Source of the DNA: Paracoccaceae bacterium
GTDB lineage: Bacteria; Pseudomonadota; Alphaproteobacteria; Rhodobacterales; Rhodobacteraceae
Direction: 5' to 3'
Length of the DNA: 36,692 bases
Assembly: GCA_019911965.1 (NCBI GenBank)
Contig: JAIOJF010000007.1
Location: 1 to 36,692, forward strand
Part shown: in pieces, positions 9,121 through 17,900 of the stretch
Position numbering within the stretch: the stretch's first letter is position 1
Layout: every line of letters begins with the position of its first letter
The notes under the pieces: model-generated
Database searches by the model: none
The model's input: only the letters and a program-made list of their open reading frames with translations
Told to the model about the DNA's origin: nothing
Program-made: the position numbers and the translations under genes

Positions 9121-9157
9121 CGGTTTTCTTGACCCTTCGGTCAAACCGTGCCAGATT
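9121..9157 (+). promoter_or_regulatory. Inverted repeat and possible promoter upstream of deoC
   Basis: TTGACC (9129-9134), a 4-base loop CTTC and GGTCAA (9139-9144) form a perfect inverted repeat. CGGT (9121-9124 region) and ACCG (9145-9148) can extend it around a small bulge. TTGACC could also act as a -35 box with CAGATT (9152-9157) as a weak -10 at 17-bp spacing, which would put the repeat inside the promoter about 40 nt before the deoC start. Confidence 0.4.
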
Positions 9158-9197
9158 CGGATGTCCGATCACGGCCTGTTAAGGGGGAGCGACGCAA

Positions 9198-10214
9198 GTG
9201 TCCGAACAATCGCTGACCGCGCCAGCCAAAGGGCAGACCGGACAGAGCGGCCTGCCGCAACTGCATCTGGCGCGCAATCCCGGCATGCCGCTGGATCTGG
9301 ACTGGGTGCGCGGCGTGCAGGCCAATACTTCCGCGATCGAGCGGCGCTGCGCCAGCCTGCCCGGCCGGCGCTCGGTCAAGAAGGACTGGCAGGCGGCCTG
9401 GCTGTTGAAGGCGATTTCCCTGATCGACCTCACCACCCTGGCCGGCGACGATACCGAGGCGCGGGTGCAACGCCTCTGCCGCAAGGCCATGCAGCCGGTC
9501 CGCCCGGACCTTCTGGACGCGCTCGGCATGGGGGATCGCCGCCTGACCACCGGCGCGGTCTGTGTCTATCACGAGATGGTGCCGGAGGCGGTTCGCGCGC
9601 TGGAAGGCTCCGGCGTGCCGGTGGCGGCAGTATCCACCGGCTTTCCCGCCGGGTTGTCGCCATACAAGCTGCGGCTGGCCGAGATCGGCCAATCGGTCGC
9701 CGCCGGGGCGGATGAAATCGACATCGTGATTTCCCGCCGCCATGTGCTGGGCCAGAACTGGCAGGCGCTTTACGACGAGATGCGCGAAATGCGCGCCGCA
9801 TGCGGCCATGCGCATGTGAAGGCGATCCTGGCCACCGGCGAATTGCAGACCTTGCGCAATGTCGCCCGCGCCTCGCTGGTCTGCATGATGGCCGGGGCGG
9901 ATTTCATCAAGACCTCGACCGGCAAGGAAGCCGTCAACGCCACCCTGCCGGTCAGCCTGGTGATGATCCGCGCCATCCGCGACTATGAGGCGCGAACCGG
10001 CTTCAGGATCGGCTACAAACCGGCGGGCGGGATTTCCAAAGCCAAGGATTCGCTGGTATATCTGGCGCTGATCAAGGAAGAGCTGGGCAATCGCTGGCTG
10101 CAGCCCGACCTGTTCCGCTTCGGCGCATCCTCGCTTCTGGGCGATATCGAACGGCAGTTGGAACATCAGGTAACCGGGCGCTATTCGGCGTCCTGGCGAC
10201 ATGCAATGGGGTAG
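9198..10214 (+). CDS. deoC: Deoxyribose-phosphate aldolase
   Basis: A 338-residue DeoC of the longer (type II-like) form. It cleaves 2-deoxy-D-ribose 5-phosphate to acetaldehyde and glyceraldehyde 3-phosphate in deoxynucleoside catabolism. The Schiff-base lysine is Lys238 in FIKTSTG, the proton-relay lysine is Lys274 in YKPAGGI, and DEIDIV (about 172-177) supplies the active-site aspartate. The start is GTG at 9198, preceded by GGGGAG. The gene is followed after 2 nt by a small membrane-protein gene and then by a coupled ALDH16 gene, a sensible partner because it could oxidise the acetaldehyde product. No other deoxynucleoside genes (deoA, deoD, cdd) are in the window. Confidence 0.92.
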   Translation: MSEQSLTAPAKGQTGQSGLPQLHLARNPGMPLDLDWVRGVQANTSAIERRCASLPGRRSVKKDWQAAWLLKAISLIDLTTLAGDDTEARVQRLCRKAMQPVRPDLLDALGMGDRRLTTGAVCVYHEMVPEAVRALEGSGVPVAAVSTGFPAGLSPYKLRLAEIGQSVAAGADEIDIVISRRHVLGQNWQALYDEMREMRAACGHAHVKAILATGELQTLRNVARASLVCMMAGADFIKTSTGKEAVNATLPVSLVMIRAIRDYEARTGFRIGYKPAGGISKAKDSLVYLALIKEELGNRWLQPDLFRFGASSLLGDIERQLEHQVTGRYSASWRHAMG

Positions 10215-10216
10215 AG

Positions 10217-10471
10217 ATGAGCAATCAAGACAACAATTCAAACAACGGCAATCCCGGCCCGAATTTCGCGCTGGAAGCATCGGCAACGCTGATCACCTTC
10301 ATCTTCATCCCGGCACTTTTGATGCTGGTCCTGTGGATCCCCCTGCAACGCCTCGCCGGGACCGAGGCCGCCATCGCCGTCGGTCTGATATTGCAGGCGG
10401 TCTGCCTGTTCGCCTTTCGCGAGAACGTCGCAGGCTTCCTGAAGCGCAAGTTCGGCGGCACGCGGAAATGA
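10217..10471 (+). CDS. Small two-TM membrane protein in the deoC operon
   Basis: An 84-residue protein with a polar Asn-rich N-terminus (residues 1-17), two hydrophobic segments (about 22-45 and 48-68) and a short basic C-terminus (LKRKFGGTRK). I recognise no family. It starts 2 nt after the deoC stop and its own stop overlaps the ALDH16 start as ATGA, so it is embedded in a tightly coupled three-gene unit. It could localise or assist the flanking enzymes at the membrane, but that is speculation. Confidence 0.7.
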   Translation: MSNQDNNSNNGNPGPNFALEASATLITFIFIPALLMLVLWIPLQRLAGTEAAIAVGLILQAVCLFAFRENVAGFLKRKFGGTRK

Positions 10472-12822
10472 CCATCCCCGGATTGTTCGATTCGATGGAA
10501 TGGGGCCCCGCCCCGGAAAGCACCGCCGAGGCAATGGCCTGGCTGGACACGCATGAACGCACCTTCGGGCTGTTCATCGGCGGTGAGTTCCGCGCCGCCC
10601 AATCGGGCGGTGGTTTTGACACGCGCAATCCGGCCAATGGCCAGGTGCTGGCCCGCATCGCCGAGGCCGGTGCCGCGGATATCGACGTTGCCGTCGCCGC
10701 CGCCCGCAAGGCCCAGCCGAAATGGCAGGCGCTCGGCGGGCATGGCCGCGCCCGCCATCTCTATGCACTGGCGCGATTGGTGCAGAAGCATTCCCGCCTG
10801 CTGGCGGTGGTCGAGACACTGGATAACGGCAAGCCGATCCGCGAAAGCCGCGATATCGACGTGCCCCTGGTGGCGCGGCATTTCTACTATCACGCCGGTG
10901 CGGCGCAACTGATGGATGCCCAGATGCCGGGCCGCGAGGCTCTGGGCGTCTGCGGTCAGGTGATCCCGTGGAACTTCCCGCTGCTGATGCTGGCCTGGAA
11001 GATCGCCCCGGCACTGGCGATGGGCAATACCGTTGTGCTGAAACCGGCGGAATATACCTCGCTGTCGGCGCTTTTGTTCGCCGAAATCTGCATCGAGGCT
11101 GGCCTGCCGGCGGGTGTTGTCAATATCGTGACCGGCGACGGGCGCACCGGCGAATTGATCAGCCTGCATCCCGGCATCGGCAAGATCGCCTTCACCGGTT
11201 CGACCGATGTGGGCCGCAGGATACGCCAGGCCACCGCCGGCAGCGGCAAGGCGCTGACGCTGGAACTGGGCGGAAAATCGCCCTATATCGTGTTCGATGA
11301 CGCCGATCTCGACAGCGCCGTCGAAGGCCTTGTCGATGCGATCTGGTTCAATCAGGGGCAGGTCTGCTGCGCCGGTTCGCGCCTGTTGGTGCAGGAAGGC
11401 GTTGCCGAGGCGTTCACCGCCAAGCTGATCGCCCGGATGAACAAGCTGCGCGTCGGCGATCCGATGGACAAGGCGATCGACATGGGCGCGATCGTCGATC
11501 CTGTGCAACTGGACGCGATCACCCGCATGGTCGCCTCCGCCCCTGAAGGCGCACAGGTCCACCACGCCACCTGTGCGATCCCGAACGAGGGCTGTTTCTA
11601 CCCGCCGACCCTGATCACCGGGCTGGCCCCGGCGGATCGCCTGATGCAGGAGGAAATCTTCGGCCCGGTGCTGGTGGCAACCACCTTCCGCACGCCCTCC
11701 GAAGCCGTTGCCTTGGCCAATGACAGCCGCTACGGGCTGGCCGCCACGATCTGGAGCGAGAACATCAACCTCGCCCTCGATATCGCACCGAAACTGGTCT
11801 CGGGCGTGGTCTGGATCAACGCCACCAACTTGTTCGACGCCGCTGCCGGATTCGGCGGACGCCGCGAAAGCGGTTTCGGGCGCGAAGGCGGCAGGGAAGG
11901 GCTTTACGCCTACACGAAACCGGCAGGCAATCGCAAACCTCTGAAGCGCGTGCTGCCGTATGACGGCATTGCCCTGGGCGCAAGCGGGCTGGACCGCACC
12001 GCGAAGAACTATGTCGGCGGCAAACAGGCCCGCCCCGATGGCGGCTATTCAACTCCGGTCTTCGGGCCAAAGGGCGCGTTTCTGGGTCATGTCGGCACCG
12101 GCAACCGCAAGGATATCCGCAACGCGGTCGAAGCCGCCCGCGCCGCCACCGGCTGGGCCAGGACCACCGGGCATCTGCGTGCGCAGATCCTCTATTACAT
12201 CGCCGAGAACCTGTCGGCCCGCGGCGACGAATTCGCCGCCCGGCTGAAAGCCATGCAGGGCGGCGGCGACAAGGCGGCCCGTGCGGAAGTGGACACCGCG
12301 ATTGCCCGCCTGTTTTCCGCTGCCGCCTGGGCCGACAAATACGACGGCGCGGTACATGATGTGCCGATCCGTGGCGTTGCGCTGGCGATGAATGAACCGG
12401 TCGGGGTGATCGGCATGGTCTGCCCGGACGAAGCCCCCTTGCTGGGGCTGATCTCGCTGATCGCACCGGCGATTGCGATGGGCAATACCTGCGTTGCGGT
12501 GCCGTCGGCGGCCTTCCCGCTGGCGGCAAGCGATTTCTACCAGGTGCTGGACACCTCCGATCTGCCCGGCGGTGTGGTCAATATCGTAACCGGCGCGCAT
12601 GGCGATCTGGCACCGGTGCTGGCGGCGCATGACGATGTCGATGCGCTGTGGTATTTCGGCTCGGACGACCTGTCGGGGGCAATCGAACGCGCCTCTGCCG
12701 GCAATCTGAAACGAACGCTGGTCAATGACGGCTACGCGACCGACTGGTTCAAGGCCGACACCCAGCATTTCCTGCGCCACGCAACCGAGGTCAAGAATAT
12801 CTGGATTCCCTACGGCGAATAG
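10468..12822 (+). CDS. ALDH16-type double-domain aldehyde dehydrogenase
   Basis: A 784-residue aldehyde dehydrogenase with a complete N-terminal ALDH unit (about 1-490) and a second, non-catalytic ALDH-like unit (about 512-784). In the first unit the general base is Glu266 (LELGGK) and the nucleophile is Cys300 in NQGQVCC, with PWNFP and the GSTDVG NAD-binding loop. The second unit keeps the fold signatures (GNTCVAVPS, GGVVNIVTG) but has no nucleophile motif. This is the architecture of the ALDH16 family, whose bacterial members are active whereas mammalian ALDH16A1 has lost its cysteine. An upstream in-frame start at 10201 was rejected because it overlaps deoC and the small membrane protein; the ATG at 10468 gives the coupled ATGA overlap. 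The likely role, from context, is oxidation of acetaldehyde made by DeoC. Confidence 0.88.
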   Translation: MTIPGLFDSMEWGPAPESTAEAMAWLDTHERTFGLFIGGEFRAAQSGGGFDTRNPANGQVLARIAEAGAADIDVAVAAARKAQPKWQALGGHGRARHLYALARLVQKHSRLLAVVETLDNGKPIRESRDIDVPLVARHFYYHAGAAQLMDAQMPGREALGVCGQVIPWNFPLLMLAWKIAPALAMGNTVVLKPAEYTSLSALLFAEICIEAGLPAGVVNIVTGDGRTGELISLHPGIGKIAFTGSTDVGRRIRQATAGSGKALTLELGGKSPYIVFDDADLDSAVEGLVDAIWFNQGQVCCAGSRLLVQEGVAEAFTAKLIARMNKLRVGDPMDKAIDMGAIVDPVQLDAITRMVASAPEGAQVHHATCAIPNEGCFYPPTLITGLAPADRLMQEEIFGPVLVATTFRTPSEAVALANDSRYGLAATIWSENINLALDIAPKLVSGVVWINATNLFDAAAGFGGRRESGFGREGGREGLYAYTKPAGNRKPLKRVLPYDGIALGASGLDRTAKNYVGGKQARPDGGYSTPVFGPKGAFLGHVGTGNRKDIRNAVEAARAATGWARTTGHLRAQILYYIAENLSARGDEFAARLKAMQGGGDKAARAEVDTAIARLFSAAAWADKYDGAVHDVPIRGVALAMNEPVGVIGMVCPDEAPLLGLISLIAPAIAMGNTCVAVPSAAFPLAASDFYQVLDTSDLPGGVVNIVTGAHGDLAPVLAAHDDVDALWYFGSDDLSGAIERASAGNLKRTLVNDGYATDWFKADTQHFLRHATEVKNIWIPYGE

Positions 12823-12841
12823 GCCCAGCTTCCGGCCTTTT
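12821..12841 (+). terminator. Intrinsic terminator of the deoC-ALDH16 operon
   Basis: Stem AGGCC (12821-12825, overlapping the stop codon) and GGCCT (12834-12838) around an 8-base loop, followed by a short T run at 12838-12841. Confidence 0.6.
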
Positions 12842-12872
12842 CCCGTCCTACAGGCTTCTTTTTGGTACAAAT

Positions 12873-12885
12873 ACTCAAACTGAGT
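12873..12885 (-). terminator. Small AT-rich hairpin after pbpC
   Basis: ACTCA (12873-12877) and TGAGT (12881-12885) with a 3-base loop lie 3 nt after the pbpC stop in the direction of its transcription. They are followed on the minus strand by an AT-rich run ending in CCAAAAAG. This is a plausible weak 3'-end signal. Confidence 0.4.
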
Positions 12886-12888
12886 TTC

Positions 12889-14949
12889 TTACTGCACCTC
12901 GATCCGGGCCTGCCTCGATCGCCCGGTCGCGTCGATCACCGACAGATCGACAAAGCCGCGCCCTGACGGGGCTAGCTCGACTTCCCGTTCGTTGGTGGCG
13001 ATCACCTGCGGCACGCCATCGGTGATCCAGGTAAAGGGCGGCGTTCCGTTGCGCACCTTGACCACCAGCGGCAGGCTGGGGCCAAGGTCCAGCCGCGCCC
13101 CGTCGGGCGGAAAGGCGATTTCCGGGCCCTGCAATCCGGCCTCGGCAGAGGCCCCGAACTGGCGCAGCGGCGGCGGCAATTCGGCGTTGGAAACGATCAG
13201 CGTCGCCGGGGGTGGCGGCGGCAAAGGTTCCAGCCGGGTTTTCAGCCGGCTGAAGGCATCGAACAGCAGCGGCGCCGCTGATTCCGCCCCCGATATCCCC
13301 GGCACCGAGGCACCGTCCGGCCTGCCGATCCACACCGCGATCACATGGCGGCCATCATACCCAACCGCCCAGGCATCGCGGTAGCCGTAGGACGTGCCGG
13401 TCTTGAAGGCGAGATCAGTATCGGGCGCAAGATAGGGCCGCTCCACCCGGCCAAGGATATTGCCCACCTGCCAGGCCGCCTCGGCGCTCAGGAGGCGTTT
13501 CGACGCTGGCGCAGCCGCCTCAACCAGCCGGTATCGCAGCGCCGCCGCCTGCCCGCCATTGGCCATCGCGCCGTAAAGCCGCACCAGATCCTCCAGCCTG
13601 AGGCCAAGGCCGCCGAGCGCAATCGCCAGCCCCGGTGCGGCCTCGCCCGGCAATTCCGCGTCCACCCCGATGCGCGCCATGCGCGAGAGCATCTGCGCCG
13701 GGCCGACTGCCTCCAGCAGTTTCACCGCCGGGATATTCAGCGAATAGCGCAACGCATCGCGCAGGCTGATCGTGCCGTAGAACCTTCCATCGAAATTCAG
13801 GGGCGCATAGGTGCCGAACGCGGCCGGGCGGTCTTCGATCACGGTGTCGGGATGGGCAATACCGGCCTCGAAGGCCAGCCCGTAGATCAGCGGCTTCAGG
13901 GTCGATCCCGGCGAGCGTATGGCGCTGGTCATGTCCACCGCACCTTGCCGCGCGGTATCGAGGTACCCGGCCGAACCGACCGAGGCCAGCACCTCGCCGC
14001 TTCGGTGATCCGCCACGATGATCGCCGCCGACAGCCCCGCCGCCGCATGGGCGACATGCGCCGCCGCCAGCGCCTCCAGCCGCGCCTGCAAGTCACGCTC
14101 GATGCTCAGGCGGTGGCGCGGGGTTGTCGGGTGATCGGCCAGCATGCGGTCGGCCAGATGCGGTGCGATGGCGGGAAAGGGCACGCGGGCGACCGGCACC
14201 GCCTCGCGCCGCGCTGCCAGTGCCTCGTCGCCCGGCAATATCCCCGACTCGGCCAGGCGCGCCAGCACGCGGTTGCGCGCGGCCTCGGCGGCGGCGGCAT
14301 CGCGGTCCGGGCGGCGGGCTTCGGGCGATTGCGGCAGCGCGATCAGCAGCGCCATCTGCGCCGCCGTCAGCCGCCCTGGCTCCTTGCCGAAATAGCCCAG
14401 GGTGGCCGCCCTGACGCCCTCCAGATTGCCGCCGAACGGGGCGAGTTTCAGGTACAGATCCAGAATGCCGGATTTCGGCAATCGCCGCTCCAGTGCCAGC
14501 GCCAGCCGTATCTGGCGGAACTTGCCGCCCCATTGCCCGGTGCCGCCGTCTTCCAGCAGCCGCGCCACCTGCATCGTCAGGGTGGAACCGCCCGAGACGA
14601 CGCGGCCATGCCAAAGCGCCTGGCCGAGCGCCCGTGCCATCGCCACCGGATCGACACCGGCATGGCGGTAGAACCGCTTGTCCTCGTATGCCACCAGCAT
14701 CGCCAGATAGCGCGGATCGACATCATCCACCCCGGCAGGCAACCGCCAGCGGCCATCGGCCACGGTATAGGCCCGCAGCAGATCACCGTTGCGATCCTCG
14801 ACCACCACCGATGTTTCCATCACCAATGGCGGCAGGATCGTCGCCGCGACCCAGCGATCAAGCGCCAGCGCCGCAACGACGGCAAGGCAAACGACACCGG
14901 CAAGCGATACCGCCCCCGCCCGAAGCCAAAGCTGCCTGCGCCGGCTCAC
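12889..14949 (-). CDS. pbpC: Penicillin-binding protein 1C
   Basis: A 686-residue class A penicillin-binding protein of the PBP1C type. Order: an N-terminal transmembrane anchor (about 10-30), a GT51 peptidoglycan glycosyltransferase with catalytic Glu89 in YEDKRFYRHAGVD, a transpeptidase domain with Ser349 in SPGSTLKP, the SLN motif at 403-405 and KTGTS at 516-520, and a C-terminal BiPBP_C domain (about 600-686). It synthesises or repairs peptidoglycan in the periplasm. The GTG start overlaps the stop of the upstream alpha-2-macroglobulin gene as GTGA, the conserved yfhM-pbpC pairing seen in many proteobacteria. In that pairing the macroglobulin is thought to trap attacking proteases while PBP1C repairs the breached wall. 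Confidence 0.93.
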   Translation of the reverse strand: MSRRRQLWLRAGAVSLAGVVCLAVVAALALDRWVAATILPPLVMETSVVVEDRNGDLLRAYTVADGRWRLPAGVDDVDPRYLAMLVAYEDKRFYRHAGVDPVAMARALGQALWHGRVVSGGSTLTMQVARLLEDGGTGQWGGKFRQIRLALALERRLPKSGILDLYLKLAPFGGNLEGVRAATLGYFGKEPGRLTAAQMALLIALPQSPEARRPDRDAAAAEAARNRVLARLAESGILPGDEALAARREAVPVARVPFPAIAPHLADRMLADHPTTPRHRLSIERDLQARLEALAAAHVAHAAAGLSAAIIVADHRSGEVLASVGSAGYLDTARQGAVDMTSAIRSPGSTLKPLIYGLAFEAGIAHPDTVIEDRPAAFGTYAPLNFDGRFYGTISLRDALRYSLNIPAVKLLEAVGPAQMLSRMARIGVDAELPGEAAPGLAIALGGLGLRLEDLVRLYGAMANGGQAAALRYRLVEAAAPASKRLLSAEAAWQVGNILGRVERPYLAPDTDLAFKTGTSYGYRDAWAVGYDGRHVIAVWIGRPDGASVPGISGAESAAPLLFDAFSRLKTRLEPLPPPPPATLIVSNAELPPPLRQFGASAEAGLQGPEIAFPPDGARLDLGPSLPLVVKVRNGTPPFTWITDGVPQVIATNEREVELAPSGRGFVDLSVIDATGRSRQARIEVQ

Positions 14950-17900
14950 TCCGATATCGTGACCCGGCCAACGCCGGTCCGGGCGCGGTATTCCGGGCGG
15001 TACATGTCTTCGACGCTGGCCGCCGGATGGCGGAACGTACCCGGAGAGATTGCCCGTACGACATAGGCAAGCTGGAACGCCTCTTTCGACGACCAGTCAA
15101 CCGCCGCCACGAAGCGTTCGGCGCGGAACTCGGCATGTTGCGGCTCGGTGCCCAGTTGCAGCCAGTCCAGCGCCTTCACGTCGCCCGATTGCAGAAGGTT
15201 CGGATTGTCGATCTCGAACCCAGCCGGCAACGGATCGTTGACGATCAGCCGCGCCTCGGAATAGCGCGACGGCGTGACCTTGACCACCACCACCAGCCGC
15301 TGGTTCAGGGCCACGCGCTCGGGCGTCACCGGCTTGCCGTCCATCGTGAAATAGAACCGGTCGATGAAATAGCCGTTGCCGCCCGCCGGTTCCGGTTCTG
15401 CCGGGATGCCGAAGGTGGTCAGCACCGTCACGCTGTCGCGCCCGGAATTGTTCATCACCTCGACTTGCCGGTTGCCGCCGGTCTGGGCATCCAGCACCTC
15501 GACCACCGGGCCATTGGCCGGGCTGCCGTTGATCAGGAAGGCATCGGGCGCGGTATCCTCGATCAGCGCATTGGCGGCCAGCAAGGACCACATGTTTTCC
15601 TGGGTCGAGCGGTAGCGGTCCACCATGTTGTCCGGCGCGATCCGTGCTGCCAGTGCCGGCTGGTCCAGCACCGCGCTGCCCGCCTCGACCGCCAGTGTCA
15701 GGACGGCAGCGGTGTCGCGCAGATTGGTGCCATAATCGACCCGCCAGAGCTGTTCCTCGGCCCTTGCTCGCTGTTCATCCAGCCGCGCACCCGCCTGTCG
15801 GAACATCGCATCGGCGCGCATCTGATCGCCGTAGAATGCCAGTGCCGTGCCCAGTTGCGCCAGCGCCAGCGGCGTGGCGAAATCACCGGACTTTGTGTCG
15901 GCATAGTAGCGCAGATCGCCGATATTGGCGGTGCCTTCGCGCGCCATCACCATCAGCGCATAGGCGATATCCTCGCCGCCATTTTCGAAATCCCCGGCAT
16001 AGTTCACACGGTTGCGGATATTGTCCATCGCCAGGCGGAAGGCCTGCGCGGGCACATCAAACCCCTTGGCGCGGGCGCGGCTGAGGAAATCCGAAACATA
16101 GGCATCCAGCCACAGATCGCCCGATCCGGGGCTCCACAGCCCGAAAGAGCCGCTGGAGGACTGGTTGGACAGCACCTCGCCAATCGCCTGCTCGATACGC
16201 GTGCGGACATTCTTCTTGCCCGCCAGCCCCATCGAGCTTGCCACCTGTTCAAAATACAACAAGGGCAGCGCCTTCGAGGTGATCTGCTCGGTACAGCCAT
16301 AAGGATAGCGATCCAGCGCCGACAACAGCCCGGGCGCATCGAACCGTGCCACCGGGCCAACCGCCAGCGTGGCGCGGCCGGTGCCCGGCAGATAGGACGC
16401 GAAGACATCGGAATCCAGCCGGAAGGTATCGCCCGCCGCCAGCGCCACCCGCGCGGTGCGCGAAATCTCCGGATCAAGCGCGCGGATCGGCAGGATCAGC
16501 GTCTTGGTCAGGCGCTCGCCGTCCGGCGTGGTCAGGGTCACGGTGATCTCGGGCGTGCCCGAGGCCGGGGCCGCGATCGGCACGCTGAGCGTGGCGCGGC
16601 CCTGATCGGCCAGCGTCACGGAACCGGGCAGACGCGCGGTGTCGAGATAAAGTCCCCCGTTCGCGGCAACCTCGATCCCCACCTTGCCTGCGGGACCCTT
16701 GGCATGCGCCAGTTCCAGCAGCACGCGGCTTTCGTCATAAGGAGCCAGGAAACGCGGCAGGCTGGCGGTCAGCACCACCGGATCGCGTGCCAGCACGTCC
16801 TTTTCGGCCTGCCCGATTCCGGTTTCCGACCAGACCACCGCCATCAGGCGGATGGTGCCGTTGAACTCGGGAATATCGAAATCGGTACTGACCATGCCAT
16901 CCGCGCCAACCACCAGCGGGCCGGAGAAATAGGCCACCAGCTCCTCGGTCGGCGGCGGGCTTTGCAAGCGGTCGCCGAGCGCGCCGTCACCGCCGGAACG
17001 CACCTGTCCCGGTGCCCCCTGCATCCCGTCGATCAGGCGGCCATACATGTCGCGGATATCCATCCCCAGCCGTTGCTGGCCGAAATAATGGCCATCGGGA
17101 TCGGGCGATTTGAAGCCGGTCAGGTTCAGGATACCGAGATCGACCGCCGCAATGGTGGCATAGGCGGTATCGCCGGGGGCGACGCCCTCCACCTGCAGGC
17201 TGGCGGTCATGGTGGCCCGCGGGCTGACCTCATCCGGCCCGAGGAACCGCGCCGTCAGGCGGTGCGCACCGGGATCGACCGATGCCCAGTTCAACCCGAG
17301 CGAGCGCGCCGGATTGCGCCCGGCGGCAACGTTCATCGGGCGGATCACGCTGGCGCTGACATAGGCACCGGCACCCCAATCCTCGTTCACTTCCAGATCA
17401 ATCAGGTTCTCGCCTTCCGTCACCTCGACGGATTTCATCGCGATCAGCCGGTTCGACATCACCGTCACCAAGGCGGTGCCGGCATAGCGCGGCACGATGC
17501 GCAGACGCGCGGTATCGCCCACGCGGTAGCCGTCGCGGTCCAGCGCCAGTTCCAGCGTGTCGGGCGTATCGACGCTTTCCGCCGGGGCGTACCAGCCGGC
17601 ATAGAATTCATGCGCCGCCGCGATGTAATCCCCGTCAAGGGTTTCCAGCTTCAACTCGTAGCGGCCCCAATCGACACCGGCCTCGATGCGCACCGGATCG
17701 CCAGTACCCAAGGCCACCTCGCCCGAGGCGATGCGGGTGCGGGTCGTTACCGGTTCGTAATTCCAGTTGCCGTAGCTTTCATACCATTGATAGCGCGTGC
17801 GCACCCGGCTGAGGGTCCAGCCCACCTTCGGCAGGCCCACCCGTTGCAGATCGGTGCCCACCGCCAGCAGATCGAACGCCGCGGTGCCGCCTTCGGGCAC

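Noticed and set aside
10201-10467. Upstream in-frame extension of the ALDH16 gene
   Set aside because: It overlaps the deoC end and the small membrane-protein gene, lacks similarity to the ALDH fold, and the ATG at 10468 gives an ATGA overlap.
12842-12872. AT-rich 3' motif near pbpC as a mobile or repeated element
   Set aside because: It resembles an intergenic motif I recall from Rhodobacterales gene ends, but I see only one copy in this window and cannot verify it.
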